A DNA stretch of 64,000 bases from Pseudomonas sp. 30_B (GCF_017491605.1 NZ_JAFGYY010000024.1:1-64000), one strand, 5' to 3'; positions 42,284-51,585 are shown, counted from the stretch's first letter. Numbers and translations: made by a program. The notes: generated from the letters alone by a model not told the origin.

Positions 42284-43315
42284 TTACTGTCCACCCAACG
42301 TCAGGCGCGCGGTACCGCCGCGCGCCGGTGTCACTTCGACCGGCTGGCCGTTGTAGCTGACCTGCGCACCGCGGGCAAAGCCCAGGCGCAGCTGAACCGG
42401 AGCCTTGGCTGCCAGCTCCAAGGTGTCACCCTTGCGCTTGAGCGAGCCGAACAGGACCTTGCCATCGGCATCGGTGACCTGGGTCCAGCAGTCCTCGGTG
42501 AACTGGATCTTGACCACGCCCTGGCCGGCGGCGGCGACTACCGGAGCGGCAACCGGGGCCGTCGGAGCAGCCGGCGCGGCTTCCACCGGGGCAGCCGGCG
42601 CGACAGGAGCGGCCGGTTGCTGGGCAGCGGGTTGCTGCACGGGCGCGGCCGGAGCAGTCTCGGTGGCGACAGGCGCCCCCGGAACCGCCGGAGCGGCGGC
42701 AACCGGCGGCGTGCCCTCGGCCGGAGCCTCGGCAGCCGCGTTATCACCGGCCGGTTCGGCAGGCACTGTCGAGGGGTTGGCCTGATCTTCGGCAACCGCC
42801 TGGTCTTCCGGCTCGTCGAGGGTATGGATTTCGGTGGTGCCGTCGGCGCTCTCGACCTCGACATGCTCCATGTTCAGGCTGCCGCTTTCGGCGGTGCGGG
42901 CAGCACGCTCCTGCCACCAGAAGTAGCCAAAGCCGATCAGCAGGGCGAGCAGCACCAGGCTGAACAGGCGCAGCAGGTTGCGCGACAGGCGTACCGGCTC
43001 GACCACTCGGCCGAGGCTGTGCACGTTGCTGCCGGTGGCGTCGGTGCCGGTGTACTGGTCGAATGCCTGGACCATCTGCCCCTGGTCCATGCCCAGCAGC
43101 TTGGCGTAGGCGCGGACGTAACCACGGGCGAAGGTGTGGCCCGGCAACTGGTCGAAAGAGCCCTGCTCCAACTGACGCAGGGAGTGCTCGGTCAGGTTCA
43201 GCTGGCCCGCAACCTGGGCAACGCTCCAACCTTTGTTTTCGCGCGCCTGGCGCAGGGTGTCGCCAGGATTGGCGCGGGTCGTGCCGATGACATCGGACTG
43301 CGACGTACTCATCAT
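42284..43315 (-). CDS. rodZ: cytoskeleton protein RodZ
   Basis: 343 residues. N-terminal Xre-type helix-turn-helix (LRQARENKGWSVAQVAGQL, about 20-85), one membrane helix (about 113-133), then a long Ala/Pro-rich periplasmic linker (about 180-265), and a DUF4115 beta domain at the C-terminus (VKIQFTEDCWTQVTDADG). It anchors MreB for rod shape. ATG 43315 overlaps the pilF stop as ATGA; the next ATG (43312) is an alternative. Confidence 0.94.
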   Translation of the reverse strand: MMSTSQSDVIGTTRANPGDTLRQARENKGWSVAQVAGQLNLTEHSLRQLEQGSFDQLPGHTFARGYVRAYAKLLGMDQGQMVQAFDQYTGTDATGSNVHSLGRVVEPVRLSRNLLRLFSLVLLALLIGFGYFWWQERAARTAESGSLNMEHVEVESADGTTEIHTLDEPEDQAVAEDQANPSTVPAEPAGDNAAAEAPAEGTPPVAAAPAVPGAPVATETAPAAPVQQPAAQQPAAPVAPAAPVEAAPAAPTAPVAAPVVAAAGQGVVKIQFTEDCWTQVTDADGKVLFGSLKRKGDTLELAAKAPVQLRLGFARGAQVSYNGQPVEVTPARGGTARLTLGGQ

Positions 43316-44070
43316 TTATCCGCCTGGTATGCCTGGTATTCAGGAGAAGCGGGATACAGGCGCTTGAGTTGCAGCCCGTAGCTGGCAGCGGTATCCCGGT
43401 CGTCGAAAATCTTCGCCAGTCGAATGCCCAGCAGCAGGCTGCGCGCGGTCTGCGGGCCCTGCTTGAGGTATTCCTGGTAGTAGGCTCGCGCAGGAACGTA
43501 CTGACGATCCTGGTAATTGAGTTCGGCCATCTCGATCAGCGCGCTGGGCTGATTGCGATTGAGGCGAATGGCCTTCTCGAAATATTCCTTGGCCTGCTCG
43601 CGCTGCTTGAGCTGCAGGCTGACCAGCCCGAGGTTCTCGAAGATGCGCGAACGCTCGGGATACAGGCCATCCTCGGCGGCCTTCATGTAGACGTCGTAGG
43701 CTTCCTTGTAGCGTTTCTGCTCGAACAGGAAGCCGCCGTAGTTGTTCAGGATGCGCGCATCGTCCGAACGGGACGAAAGCGCCTTGCGGTATTCGGTCTC
43801 GGCCAGCTGCGGCTCCATCTCGGTCTGGTAGACCGCAGCCAGTGCAGCGTGAGCGTCGGCACTCGACGGGTCCAGCTCCAGCGCCTGGCGCAGCGGGACC
43901 TTGGCCTGCTCGGCATTGCCGCCGCGCAGGTAGCCGATACCCAGCTGGACGTAGGCATCACGTGCCTCTTCCCGGCCCTTTTCGGTTTTCAGAGGATCCT
44001 GTTTACCAGACGTCACGCAACCCGTCAGCACGGTTGCCAACAGCATGAACAGCGCGGCGCGCAGGGTCAT
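43312..44070 (-). CDS. pilF: type IV pilus pilotin PilF
   Basis: 252 residues. Lipoprotein signal with LTGC (Cys at about 18). Six TPR-like repeats follow (AYVQLGIGYLRGGNAEQAKV, AHAALAAVYQTEMEPQLAETE). PilF is needed to place the PilQ secretin in the outer membrane. ATG 44070 gives MTLRAAL and the normal length; the reading upstream overlaps rlmN and is not conserved. Confidence 0.95.
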   Translation of the reverse strand: MTLRAALFMLLATVLTGCVTSGKQDPLKTEKGREEARDAYVQLGIGYLRGGNAEQAKVPLRQALELDPSSADAHAALAAVYQTEMEPQLAETEYRKALSSRSDDARILNNYGGFLFEQKRYKEAYDVYMKAAEDGLYPERSRIFENLGLVSLQLKQREQAKEYFEKAIRLNRNQPSALIEMAELNYQDRQYVPARAYYQEYLKQGPQTARSLLLGIRLAKIFDDRDTAASYGLQLKRLYPASPEYQAYQADK

Positions 44071-44086
44071 CGGAATCCTCCCCAGG

Positions 44087-45238
44087 TCAGTTTCGATCGG
44101 CGGCGTTCGACGCCTGCTCATTTTCCGTCGCCAACTGGCGGACGGCGATATAGCGTTCGCTGCGGCGGGTGCGGTCCATCACCTGGCCCACCAGTTGACC
44201 ACAGGCAGCATCGATGTCGTCACCACGGGTGGTACGCACCGTTACATTGAAGCCGCCTTTGTGCAGCATGTCCTGGAAACGGCGGATGGCGTTGTTGCTC
44301 GGCCGCTCGTAACCCGAATGCGGGAACGGATTAAACGGAATCAGGTTGATCTTGCAAGGGAAATCCTTGAGCAATGCGATCAGTTGCTCGGCATGCTCGG
44401 GCTGGTCGTTGACGTTGGCCAGCAGGGTGTACTCGACGGTCAGCACGCGCTCCTTGCCCAGGCGCGTGATGTAGCGATAGCAGGCATCGAGCAGCATATC
44501 CAGCGGGTACTTCTTGTTGATCGGTACCAGCTTGTTGCGCAGTTCGTCGTTCGGTGCGTGCAGCGACAGGGCCAGGGACACGTCGGTCACCTCGGCGAGC
44601 TTGTCGATCATCGGCACCACGCCGGAGGTGGAGAGGGTCACCTTGCGCTTGGAAATGCCGTAGCCGAGGTCTTCCATCATGATGCTCATGGCGCTCACGA
44701 CGTTGTCGAAGTTCAGCAGCGGCTCGCCCATGCCCATCATCACCACGTTGGTGATGGCACGGTCGATCTTGCCCGGGACGGTCCCGAACGATTGGTTGGC
44801 GATCCACACCTGGCCGATGATCTCGGCGGAGGTCAGGTCGCTGTTGAAGCCTTGCTTGCCGGTGGAGCAGAAGCTGCAGTCCAGCGCGCAACCGGCCTGG
44901 GACGACACGCACAGGGTGCCGCGGCCGCCTTGCGGGATGTACACGGTCTCGACGCAACTGCCCGAGGCCACGCGCACCACCCACTTGCGGGTACCGTCAG
45001 AGGAAATGTCCTGGCTGACGATCTCCGGGGGACGAATTTCGGCAACGGCCTTGAGCTTTTCGCGCAAGGCCTTGCCGACGTTCGTCATGGCGTCGAAATC
45101 GACGGCGCCAAAGTGGTGAATCCATTGCATCACCTGGCCGGCGCGGAAGCGCTTTTCACCGATGGACTCGAAGAATTCCTCGAGCTGGGGCTTGGTCATA
45201 CCCAGCAGGTTGGCCTTTACAGCGGTATCAGCAGTCAT
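44087..45238 (-). CDS. rlmN: 23S rRNA (A2503)/tRNA (A37) C2-methyltransferase RlmN
   Basis: 383 residues. Radical SAM cluster motif CALDCSFC in GCALDCSFCSTGKQGF, SAM-binding VMMGMGEPLLN, and a conserved Cys near the C-terminus (DIDAACGQL) that forms the methylation intermediate. ATG 45238 has GAGG at 8 bases; an in-frame ATG 18 bases upstream is less well placed. It requires a [4Fe-4S] cluster and lies in the block with the isc genes. Confidence 0.96.
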   Translation of the reverse strand: MTADTAVKANLLGMTKPQLEEFFESIGEKRFRAGQVMQWIHHFGAVDFDAMTNVGKALREKLKAVAEIRPPEIVSQDISSDGTRKWVVRVASGSCVETVYIPQGGRGTLCVSSQAGCALDCSFCSTGKQGFNSDLTSAEIIGQVWIANQSFGTVPGKIDRAITNVVMMGMGEPLLNFDNVVSAMSIMMEDLGYGISKRKVTLSTSGVVPMIDKLAEVTDVSLALSLHAPNDELRNKLVPINKKYPLDMLLDACYRYITRLGKERVLTVEYTLLANVNDQPEHAEQLIALLKDFPCKINLIPFNPFPHSGYERPSNNAIRRFQDMLHKGGFNVTVRTTRGDDIDAACGQLVGQVMDRTRRSERYIAVRQLATENEQASNAADRN

Positions 45239-45265
45239 GGATTCACCCTCGCTCATTCGCCGAAA

Positions 45266-45697
45266 TCAGCGAATGCGCTCGCACACCTCGGTGCTGGAGA
45301 AGAAGTAAGCGATTTCGCGAGCAGCGGAAGCTTCCGAGTCGGAACCGTGTACGGCGTTCTCGTCGATGGAAACGGCGAAGTCGGCGCGGATGGTGCCGGC
45401 GTCGGCTTTCTTCGGATCGGTGGCGCCCATCAGCTCACGGTTGCGCAGGATGGCGTCTTCGCCTTCCAGAACCTGAACAACGACCGGGCCGGAAGTCATG
45501 AAGGCAACCAGGTCCTTGAAGAAGGGACGCTCTTTGTGCTCGGCGTAGAAACCGCCAGCTTCGCGCTCGGACAGCTGAACCATCTTCGAAGCGACAACGC
45601 GCAGGCCGGCTTTTTCGAAGCGGGTCAGGATTTCGCCGATGACGTTCTTGGCAACAGCGTCGGGCTTGATGATGGAGAAGGTACGTTGCAGGGCCAT
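45266..45697 (-). CDS. ndk: nucleoside diphosphate kinase
   Basis: 143 residues. Phospho-acceptor His117 in ENAVHGSDS, with the family start MALQRTFSIIKPDAV. It balances nucleoside triphosphates using ATP. ATG 45697. The 190 bases upstream separate it from the isc terminator, so it probably has its own promoter; I see no clear -10/-35 by eye. Confidence 0.97.
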   Translation of the reverse strand: MALQRTFSIIKPDAVAKNVIGEILTRFEKAGLRVVASKMVQLSEREAGGFYAEHKERPFFKDLVAFMTSGPVVVQVLEGEDAILRNRELMGATDPKKADAGTIRADFAVSIDENAVHGSDSEASAAREIAYFFSSTEVCERIR

Positions 45698-45883
45698 GGA
45701 AATAACTCCGGAAAGCAAGGTTGGTAAAGCCAAGAAGCCCCTGGCGTTGGCCAGGAGCTCCTGTGATTCAAGGGTTTGCCGCGGGCGACGCCCGGCGGGC
45801 GGCGGCGCGGGACCGCCTCCGACTGCGCGGGGACGGTAGCTGAAGAAATTCCCTCGGGAATTTTTCGACAGCACACCTAAAGA

Positions 45884-45909
45884 TAAAACCCGCGAATTAT
45901 ACGCGGGTT
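45884..45909 (-). terminator. Rho-independent terminator of the isc operon
   Basis: Stem AACCCGCG/CGCGGGTT with an A/T loop, followed on minus by TTATCTTT, 39 bases after the iscX stop. Confidence 0.85.
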
Positions 45910-45947
45910 CATGACAAATGGGTACGCGGCAAGCGTGCCGCGCGCCC

Positions 45948-46148
45948 TCAGTCGAGCTCTTCGATCCAGGCGGCCTGGATGGCCTCCAGGACCTTTTCAC
46001 CGCCCCGGGAGGGATCGTCGCTGAATTCCGGCAATGCCAGCACCCAGCGGTGCAGATCGACGAAATTCACGTAGCGGGGATCGACATCCGGCTTGGATTC
46101 GGCCAACTGGATGGCGATTTCGAGCACATCAACCCATTTCAGACTCAT
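45948..46148 (-). CDS. iscX: Fe-S assembly protein IscX
   Basis: 66 residues, WVDVLEIAIQLAESKPDVDP and a Leu/Arg helix, all typical of IscX (YfhJ). It binds IscS and iron and modulates cluster assembly. Last gene of the isc operon, 15 bases after fdx. Confidence 0.94.
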   Translation of the reverse strand: MSLKWVDVLEIAIQLAESKPDVDPRYVNFVDLHRWVLALPEFSDDPSRGGEKVLEAIQAAWIEELD

Positions 46149-46162
46149 CGTTGGCGCTCCGC

Positions 46163-46501
46163 TCAGTGACCTTCGGAAACCTGGTTGATGGTGTACTTCG
46201 GAATCTCGACCACCAGATCCTCTTCACCCACCACGGCCTGGCAGGACAGGCGCGAATCCGGCTCAAGACCCCAGGCCTTGTCCAGCATGTCGTCCTCCAG
46301 CTCGTCGGAAGCCTCCATGGAATTGAAGCCTTCGCGCACGATGACGTGGCAGGTGGTGCAGGCGCAGGACATCTCGCAGGCGTGCTCGATCTCGATGCCG
46401 TTGCGCAGCGCCGCCTTCATGATGGTTTCGCCCGGCTGGGCCTCGATCACCGCACCTTCCGGGCAATGTTCGGCGTTCGGCAGAAATACGATCTGCGGCA
46501 T
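46163..46501 (-). CDS. fdx: [2Fe-2S] ferredoxin of the ISC system
   Basis: 112 residues. Cluster ligands Cys42, Cys48, Cys51 (ACEMSCACTTCH) and Cys87 (RLSCQAV), in the vertebrate-type ferredoxin spacing, plus an extra conserved Cys46. It gives electrons for cluster assembly on IscU. Between hscA and iscX. Confidence 0.95.
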   Translation of the reverse strand: MPQIVFLPNAEHCPEGAVIEAQPGETIMKAALRNGIEIEHACEMSCACTTCHVIVREGFNSMEASDELEDDMLDKAWGLEPDSRLSCQAVVGEEDLVVEIPKYTINQVSEGH

Positions 46502-46507
46502 CTTGGC

Positions 46508-48367
46508 TTATTCCTCGATTTCGTTGAGCCGGCGACCGGCCAGTGCGGCCTTGACGGTGGCGTCCATACGGCGCGCGGCAAAGGCGTCGGTCACCTGGGA
46601 CAGGCGCTTGATCTGTTGTTCGATGGCGGCGGTGTCGCTGCCGGCGGCCAGTTCGCGCAGGGATTCCATGCTGGCGTCGATGGCCAGGCGTTCCTCGGCG
46701 TCGAGCAGGCGCTCGCCGTCAACGTCCAGCGCGGACTGCACGGCTTCCAGCAAACGCTGGGCCTCGACCTGCTGTTCGCGCAGGGCGCGGGCAGCCATGT
46801 CGTCACCGGCATACTGGAAGGAATCCTGCAGCATGCGGGCGATCTCGCCATCGGTCAGGCCGTAGGACGGCTTGACCTGGATGCTCGCCTCGACGCCCGA
46901 AGACAGCTCGCGGGCGGAAACGCCCAGCAGCCCGTCGGCGTCGACCTGGAAGCTGACACGGATCTTCGCCGCACCAGCCACCATCGGCGGAATGCCACGC
47001 AGCTCGAAGCGCGCCAGGGACCGACAGTCCTTGACCAGCTCACGCTCGCCTTGCAGCACGTGAATCATCATGGCCGTCTGGCCATCCTTGTAGGTGGTGA
47101 ACTCCTGGGCGCGGGCCACCGGAATGGTGGTGTTGCGCGGGATCACCTTCTCCATCAGCCCACCCATGGTTTCCAGGCCAAGCGACAGAGGGATTACGTC
47201 CAGCAACAGCAGCTCTTCGCCGCGCTTGTTGCCGGCCAGGGCATCGGCCTGGATGGCGGCGCCGATGGCAACCACCTGGTCCGGGTCGATATCGGTCAGC
47301 GGCTCGCGGCCGAACAGCTCACCCACCAGCTCGCGCACGCGCGGCACGCGGGTGGAACCGCCAACCATGACCACGGCGCTGACCTCTTCCAGCTCAACGC
47401 CGGAATCACGCACGGCGCGACGGCAAGCCTTGAGGCTGCGCTGGATCAGCGGATCGATCAGCGATTCCATGTGCGAGCGACTCAGCTCGCCACTCCAGCC
47501 TTCGTAGGCCACCGCAACACTGGCACTGTCGGTCAGAGCTTCCTTGGCGGCGCAGGCGGCCTGCAGCAGGCGGCGCTGGGCGCCCGGATCGAGATCGGCC
47601 GAGATGCCCGACTGCTCGATGATCCAGCCGGCGATGGCATGGTCGAAGTCATCGCCGCCCAGCGCGCTGTCGCCACCGGTGGCCAGAACCTCGAAGACCC
47701 CGCGGGTCAGGCGCAGGATGGAAATATCGAAGGTGCCGCCGCCCAGGTCGTAGATGGCGACCACGCCCTCGGCGTTCTTGTCCAGGCCATAGGCCACGGC
47801 GGCAGCAGTCGGCTCGTTGAGCAGGCGCAGCACGTGCAGGCCAGCCAGACGCGCCGCGTCCTTGGTAGCCTGGCGCTGGGCGTCGTCGAAATAGGCGGGG
47901 ACAGTGATCACCGCACCCACCAGCTCGCCACCCAGGGTGGATTCGGCACGCTGGCGCAGGGTACGGAGGATTTCCGCCGAGACTTCCACCGGGCTCTTGG
48001 CGCCCTGGACGGTCTCGATAAACGGCATGTGCGACTCGCCCTGGGTGAAGCGGTACGGCAGTTGGCCACCGAGTTGCTTCACATCCTCCAGGCCACGGCC
48101 CATCAGGCGCTTGACCGAGATGATGGAGTTCAGCGGGTCCAGGGCTGCGCCAAGGCGCACGCTCTCCCCCACCTCGACATGATCGGCGAGATAACGCACT
48201 GCCGACGGCAGGATGACCTCGCCGCGCTCATCGGGCAGAGGCTCGGCAACACCGCTGCGTACGGCAGCGACCAGGGAATTGGTAGTGCCCAGGTCGATCC
48301 CCACTGCCAGTCGACGCTGGTGTGGATGGGGACTTTGTCCGGGCTCGGCGATCTGCAGTAGGGCCAT
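46508..48367 (-). CDS. hscA: Fe-S chaperone HscA (Hsp70 type)
   Basis: 619 residues. Hsp70 ATPase domain (VGIDLGTTNSLVA near residue 22, AVITVPAYFDDAQRQATKDA, IYDLGGGTFDISIL) followed by the substrate domain (about 390 on) and a helical lid. It binds the LPPVK motif of IscU and, with HscB, drives cluster transfer. It starts 45 bases after hscB. Confidence 0.96.
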   Translation of the reverse strand: MALLQIAEPGQSPHPHQRRLAVGIDLGTTNSLVAAVRSGVAEPLPDERGEVILPSAVRYLADHVEVGESVRLGAALDPLNSIISVKRLMGRGLEDVKQLGGQLPYRFTQGESHMPFIETVQGAKSPVEVSAEILRTLRQRAESTLGGELVGAVITVPAYFDDAQRQATKDAARLAGLHVLRLLNEPTAAAVAYGLDKNAEGVVAIYDLGGGTFDISILRLTRGVFEVLATGGDSALGGDDFDHAIAGWIIEQSGISADLDPGAQRRLLQAACAAKEALTDSASVAVAYEGWSGELSRSHMESLIDPLIQRSLKACRRAVRDSGVELEEVSAVVMVGGSTRVPRVRELVGELFGREPLTDIDPDQVVAIGAAIQADALAGNKRGEELLLLDVIPLSLGLETMGGLMEKVIPRNTTIPVARAQEFTTYKDGQTAMMIHVLQGERELVKDCRSLARFELRGIPPMVAGAAKIRVSFQVDADGLLGVSARELSSGVEASIQVKPSYGLTDGEIARMLQDSFQYAGDDMAARALREQQVEAQRLLEAVQSALDVDGERLLDAEERLAIDASMESLRELAAGSDTAAIEQQIKRLSQVTDAFAARRMDATVKAALAGRRLNEIEE

Positions 48368-48412
48368 GCGGTTTCTAATCAGGCTTATCGGGCGCGGCGC
48401 GGGCCACGCGGA

Positions 48413-48934
48413 TTAATCGTCGAGTCGCTCTTCCAGTTGACGCACTTCCTGCGCCAGCTTGTCGAGGAACTGCATGCGCCGCACCAGGCGTTCAGCCAGG
48501 TCGCGGCGGGCGGCGTCATCCCAGCAGTCGGCGAACTCGGCATCCAGCTGGTGCTGGGCCGCTTTCAGCTGACGCTTGAAATACGCCACGCCATCGAGAT
48601 CGGCGCTGTCCTGCAGGTCTTCCAGCTCCTCTCGCAGACGCATCTGCTGCAGGAGGAACTCCGGGTCCTGCACCGTGGCTTCGAGCGGCAACGCATTGCC
48701 GCGCAGGGCCAGCAGGTATAGGGCACGGCGCGGCGCGCTCTTCAACGTCTGGTAGGCGTCGTTGAGCTCGGTGGCCTTTTCCATCGCCAGCCGCTGCTCG
48801 CGCTCGGAGGCATCGGCAAAGCGATCCGGATGAACGTTACGCACCAGCTCGCGGTAGCGATTGCCCAGGGCTTCCAGATCGATCCGGAAGTCCGGCTGCA
48901 GGTCGAACAGCGCGAAGTGACAGGGACTACCCAC
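48413..48934 (-). CDS. hscB: Fe-S co-chaperone HscB (J protein)
   Basis: 173 residues from GTG 48934. The HPD tripeptide is at 35-37 (NVHPDRFA) in the J domain; the C-terminal helical domain binds IscU. I chose the GTG because VGSPCHFALFDLQP matches the family start and GAGG lies about 7 bases upstream. The start 13 codons earlier would enter iscA. Confidence 0.94.
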   Translation of the reverse strand: MGSPCHFALFDLQPDFRIDLEALGNRYRELVRNVHPDRFADASEREQRLAMEKATELNDAYQTLKSAPRRALYLLALRGNALPLEATVQDPEFLLQQMRLREELEDLQDSADLDGVAYFKRQLKAAQHQLDAEFADCWDDAARRDLAERLVRRMQFLDKLAQEVRQLEERLDD

Positions 48935-48942
48935 ACCCAGCC

Positions 48943-49266
48943 TCAGACGTTGAAGCTTTCGCCGCAGCCACACTCACCGCGCACGTTCGGGTTGTTGAAC
49001 TTGAAGCCCTCGTTGAGGCCTTCCTTGGTGAAGTCCAACTCGGTGCCGTCGAGATATACCAGGCTTTTCGGGTCGATGATGACCTTCACGCCATGACTCT
49101 CGAACACCTGGTCCTCGGCTGCCAGTTCGTCGACGAACTCCAGCACGTAGGCCAGCCCGGAACACCCGGTGGTACGCACGCCAAGACGAATGCCCTCGCC
49201 CTTGCCGCGCCCTTCGAGGGAGCGGCGAACGTGGTTGGCGGCGGCTTCGGTCATGCTGATGGCCAT
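48943..49266 (-). CDS. iscA: A-type Fe-S carrier IscA
   Basis: 107 residues. Cys35 (TTGCSGLAY), Cys99 and Cys101 (GECGCGES) are the three conserved ligands. It carries iron or clusters to [4Fe-4S] apoproteins. Between iscU and hscB with 8 bases to hscB. Confidence 0.96.
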   Translation of the reverse strand: MAISMTEAAANHVRRSLEGRGKGEGIRLGVRTTGCSGLAYVLEFVDELAAEDQVFESHGVKVIIDPKSLVYLDGTELDFTKEGLNEGFKFNNPNVRGECGCGESFNV

Positions 49267-49293
49267 GGGAACTCCTTACTCAACGATCGCGAT

Positions 49294-49680
49294 TCAGAGA
49301 AGACCTTTCTTCTGCTTGTAGTCGCGCACGGCCGCCTTGATGGCGTCCTCGGCGAGTACCGAGCAGTGGATCTTCACCGGCGGCAGGGCCAGTTCTTCGG
49401 CGATCGTGGTGTTCTTGATGGATTCGGCTTCGTCCAGGGTCTTGCCCTTCATCCACTCGGTGGCGAGGGAGCTGGAGGCGATGGCCGAGCCGCAGCCGTA
49501 GGTCTTGAACTTGGCGTCTTCGATGACACCCTGCTCGTTGACCTTGATCTGCAGGCGCATCACGTCGCCGCAGGCCGGCGCGCCGACCATGCCGGTGCCG
49601 ACGTCCGGGTCCTCGGCATTGAGCTTGCCGACGTTGCGCGGGTTTTCGTAGTGGTCGATGACCTTGTCACTGTAAGCCAT
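49294..49680 (-). CDS. iscU: Fe-S scaffold IscU
   Basis: 128 residues. Ligand cysteines in GAPACGDV (Cys37), KTYGCGSA (Cys63) and KIHCSVLA (Cys106), and LPPVK, the HscA recognition motif. It is the scaffold on which clusters are built from IscS sulfur. Confidence 0.97.
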   Translation of the reverse strand: MAYSDKVIDHYENPRNVGKLNAEDPDVGTGMVGAPACGDVMRLQIKVNEQGVIEDAKFKTYGCGSAIASSSLATEWMKGKTLDEAESIKNTTIAEELALPPVKIHCSVLAEDAIKAAVRDYKQKKGLL

Positions 49681-49707
49681 GGCTAATCCTCACTTCTATG
49701 GGGCGGG

Positions 49708-50922
49708 TCAGTGGGCCTGCCATTCGACCTTGGACAGGTCGACGCCCTCTTTGTACATATCCCACAGCGGCGAGAGTTCACGCAGCTTGGAAACGGCTTC
49801 CACCACCTTATTGGCGGCATAGTCGACCTCTTCTTCAGTAGTGAAGCGGCCGAAGCTGAAACGGATGGAGCTGTGCGCCAGTTCGTCGTTGCGACCCAGG
49901 GCGCGGAGCACGTAGGACGGCTCCAGCGAGGCCGAGGTGCAGGCGGAGCCGGACGAGACGGCCAGGTCCTTGAGCGACATCATCAGCGACTCGCCCTCGA
50001 CGTAGTTGAAGCTGACGTTGAGGATGTTCGGTGCGTAGGAAGTGGCGCTGCCGTTGACATACAGCTCTTCCAGGCCCTGGACCTGCTCGAAGAAGCGCTT
50101 GCGCAGACCTTCGATGCGGGCCATTTCCTGGTGCATTTCTTCCTTGGCGATGCGGAAGGCTTCGCCCATGCCGACAATCTGGTGGGTTGCCAGGGTGCCC
50201 GAACGCATGCCGCGCTCGTGGCCGCCACCGTGCATCTGGGCTTCCAGGCGTACGCGCGGCTTGCGGCGCACGTACAGGGCGCCCATGCCTTTGGGGCCAT
50301 AGACCTTGTGGGCGGAGAAGGACATCAGGTCGACCTTGAGTTTTTCCAGGTCGATGTCGATCTTGCCGGCCGACTGGGCGGCGTCGACGTGCAGCAGGAT
50401 GCCGCGGGAGCGGGTCAGCTCGCCGATGGCGGCGATGTCGTTGACGCTGCCGACTTCGTTGTTCACGTGCATGACCGACACCAGGATGGTGTCCTCACGC
50501 AGCGCGGACTCGACCATCGCCGGGGTGATGATGCCCTCGGGAGTGGGCTCCAGGTAGGTAACCTCGAAACCTTCGCGCTCCAGCTGGCGGCAGGTATCCA
50601 GGACCGCCTTGTGCTCGATCTTCGAGGTGACGATGTGCTTGCCCTTGGTGGCGTAGAAGTGCGCAACGCCCTTGATCGCCAGGTTGTCGGACTCGGTGGC
50701 ACCGGAAGTCCAGACGATCTCGCGGGGGTCGGCATTGACCAGCTCGGCGACCTGGCGACGTGCGTTCTCGGCTGCTTCCTCGGCCTTCCAGCCGAAGACG
50801 TGGGAGCGCGACGCCGGGTTGCCGAAATTGCCATCTACCAGGAGGCAGTCAGCCATTTTCTGAGCGACACGCGGGTCCACCGGGGTTGTGGCGGAGTAGT
50901 CGAGGTAAATCGGCAATTTCAT
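49708..50922 (-). CDS. iscS: cysteine desulfurase IscS
   Basis: 404 residues, ATG 50922 (MKLPIYLDYSAT). PLP Lys in SFSAHKVYGPKG, HVDAAQSAG, and the catalytic-loop Cys in SGSACTSASLEPSYVL. It takes sulfur from L-cysteine for Fe-S clusters and tRNA thiolation. Follows iscR by 28 bases. An upstream in-frame ATG would extend it into iscR without conservation. Confidence 0.97.
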   Translation of the reverse strand: MKLPIYLDYSATTPVDPRVAQKMADCLLVDGNFGNPASRSHVFGWKAEEAAENARRQVAELVNADPREIVWTSGATESDNLAIKGVAHFYATKGKHIVTSKIEHKAVLDTCRQLEREGFEVTYLEPTPEGIITPAMVESALREDTILVSVMHVNNEVGSVNDIAAIGELTRSRGILLHVDAAQSAGKIDIDLEKLKVDLMSFSAHKVYGPKGMGALYVRRKPRVRLEAQMHGGGHERGMRSGTLATHQIVGMGEAFRIAKEEMHQEMARIEGLRKRFFEQVQGLEELYVNGSATSYAPNILNVSFNYVEGESLMMSLKDLAVSSGSACTSASLEPSYVLRALGRNDELAHSSIRFSFGRFTTEEEVDYAANKVVEAVSKLRELSPLWDMYKEGVDLSKVEWQAH

Positions 50923-50950
50923 CAGGTAACTCCTACAGGCGGGCGTTCGC

Positions 50951-51445
50951 TCAATCGATGGCGGACGCTTCAATCTTGTCGAGGCGCGGCGTCTTGCTGC
51001 TCGAGCAGCGGCGCTCGTCCTGGCGCTGGGCCACCTCTTGAACTTCGCGGCGTTCGACCAGGTCGGCCAGGCTGATGCCGCTGAGGAACTCGTGAATCTG
51101 CTGGCTGAGGTCGCACCACAGGTGGTGGGTCAGGCAGGTATCGCCGGAGTGGCAGTCGCCCTGCCCCTGGCAACGGGTAGCGTCGACCGACTCGTTGACC
51201 GCATCGATCACCTGGGCGACGTGGATGCCGGTCATGTCGCGGGACAGCTGGTAGCCGCCGCCCGGACCGCGCACGCTGACCACCAGGTTGCCACGGCGCA
51301 ACTTGGCGAACAGCTGTTCCAGGTAGGACAGGGAAATACCCTGGCGTTCGGAAATATCGGCGAGAGAAACCGGGCCACGCTGGGCGTGCAACGCCAGATC
51401 GAGCATGGCGGTGACGGCGTAGCGGCCTTTGGTGGTCAATCGCAT
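50951..51445 (-). CDS. iscR: Fe-S-responsive transcription regulator IscR
   Basis: 164 residues, Rrf2 family. Winged helix at residues 1-70 (MRLTTKGRYAVTAMLDLA). [2Fe-2S] ligands Cys92, Cys98, Cys104 and His107 (RCQGQGDCHSGDTCLTHH) are all in place. When loaded it represses the isc operon. Candidate binding sites lie in its own promoter (51489-51538). Confidence 0.96.
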   Translation of the reverse strand: MRLTTKGRYAVTAMLDLALHAQRGPVSLADISERQGISLSYLEQLFAKLRRGNLVVSVRGPGGGYQLSRDMTGIHVAQVIDAVNESVDATRCQGQGDCHSGDTCLTHHLWCDLSQQIHEFLSGISLADLVERREVQEVAQRQDERRCSSSKTPRLDKIEASAID

Positions 51446-51488
51446 GGGGAAATCCGGAAGAATCGCTGGTGTAGGGGAAGTATGCTCT

Positions 51489-51538
51489 TTTCCGACTATT
51501 TAGGTCAACTATAAGCCCTATTACTTTAGTCGGAATTA
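51489..51538 (-). promoter_or_regulatory. isc promoter with two candidate IscR type 1 sites
   Basis: Site 1 (51489-51513) reads on minus TATAGTTGACCTAAATAGTC then GGAAA, close to the IscR type 1 pattern. Site 2 (51516-51538) has CCGACTAAAGTAATAGGG. Site 1 overlaps a possible -35 TTGACC, with CATACT 18 bases on as -10, so bound IscR would block the polymerase. Confidence 0.7.
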
Positions 51539-51585
51539 GCCAGCGAGGCGGCGCAGTATGTTAGCAGAGAGCCAGCGTCGGCGCA

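Noticed and set aside
45843..45865. AAATTCCC/GGGAATTT hairpin upstream of ndk
   Set aside because: The T-run points to the + strand, where no gene would be terminated; the stem is short and A/T-rich.
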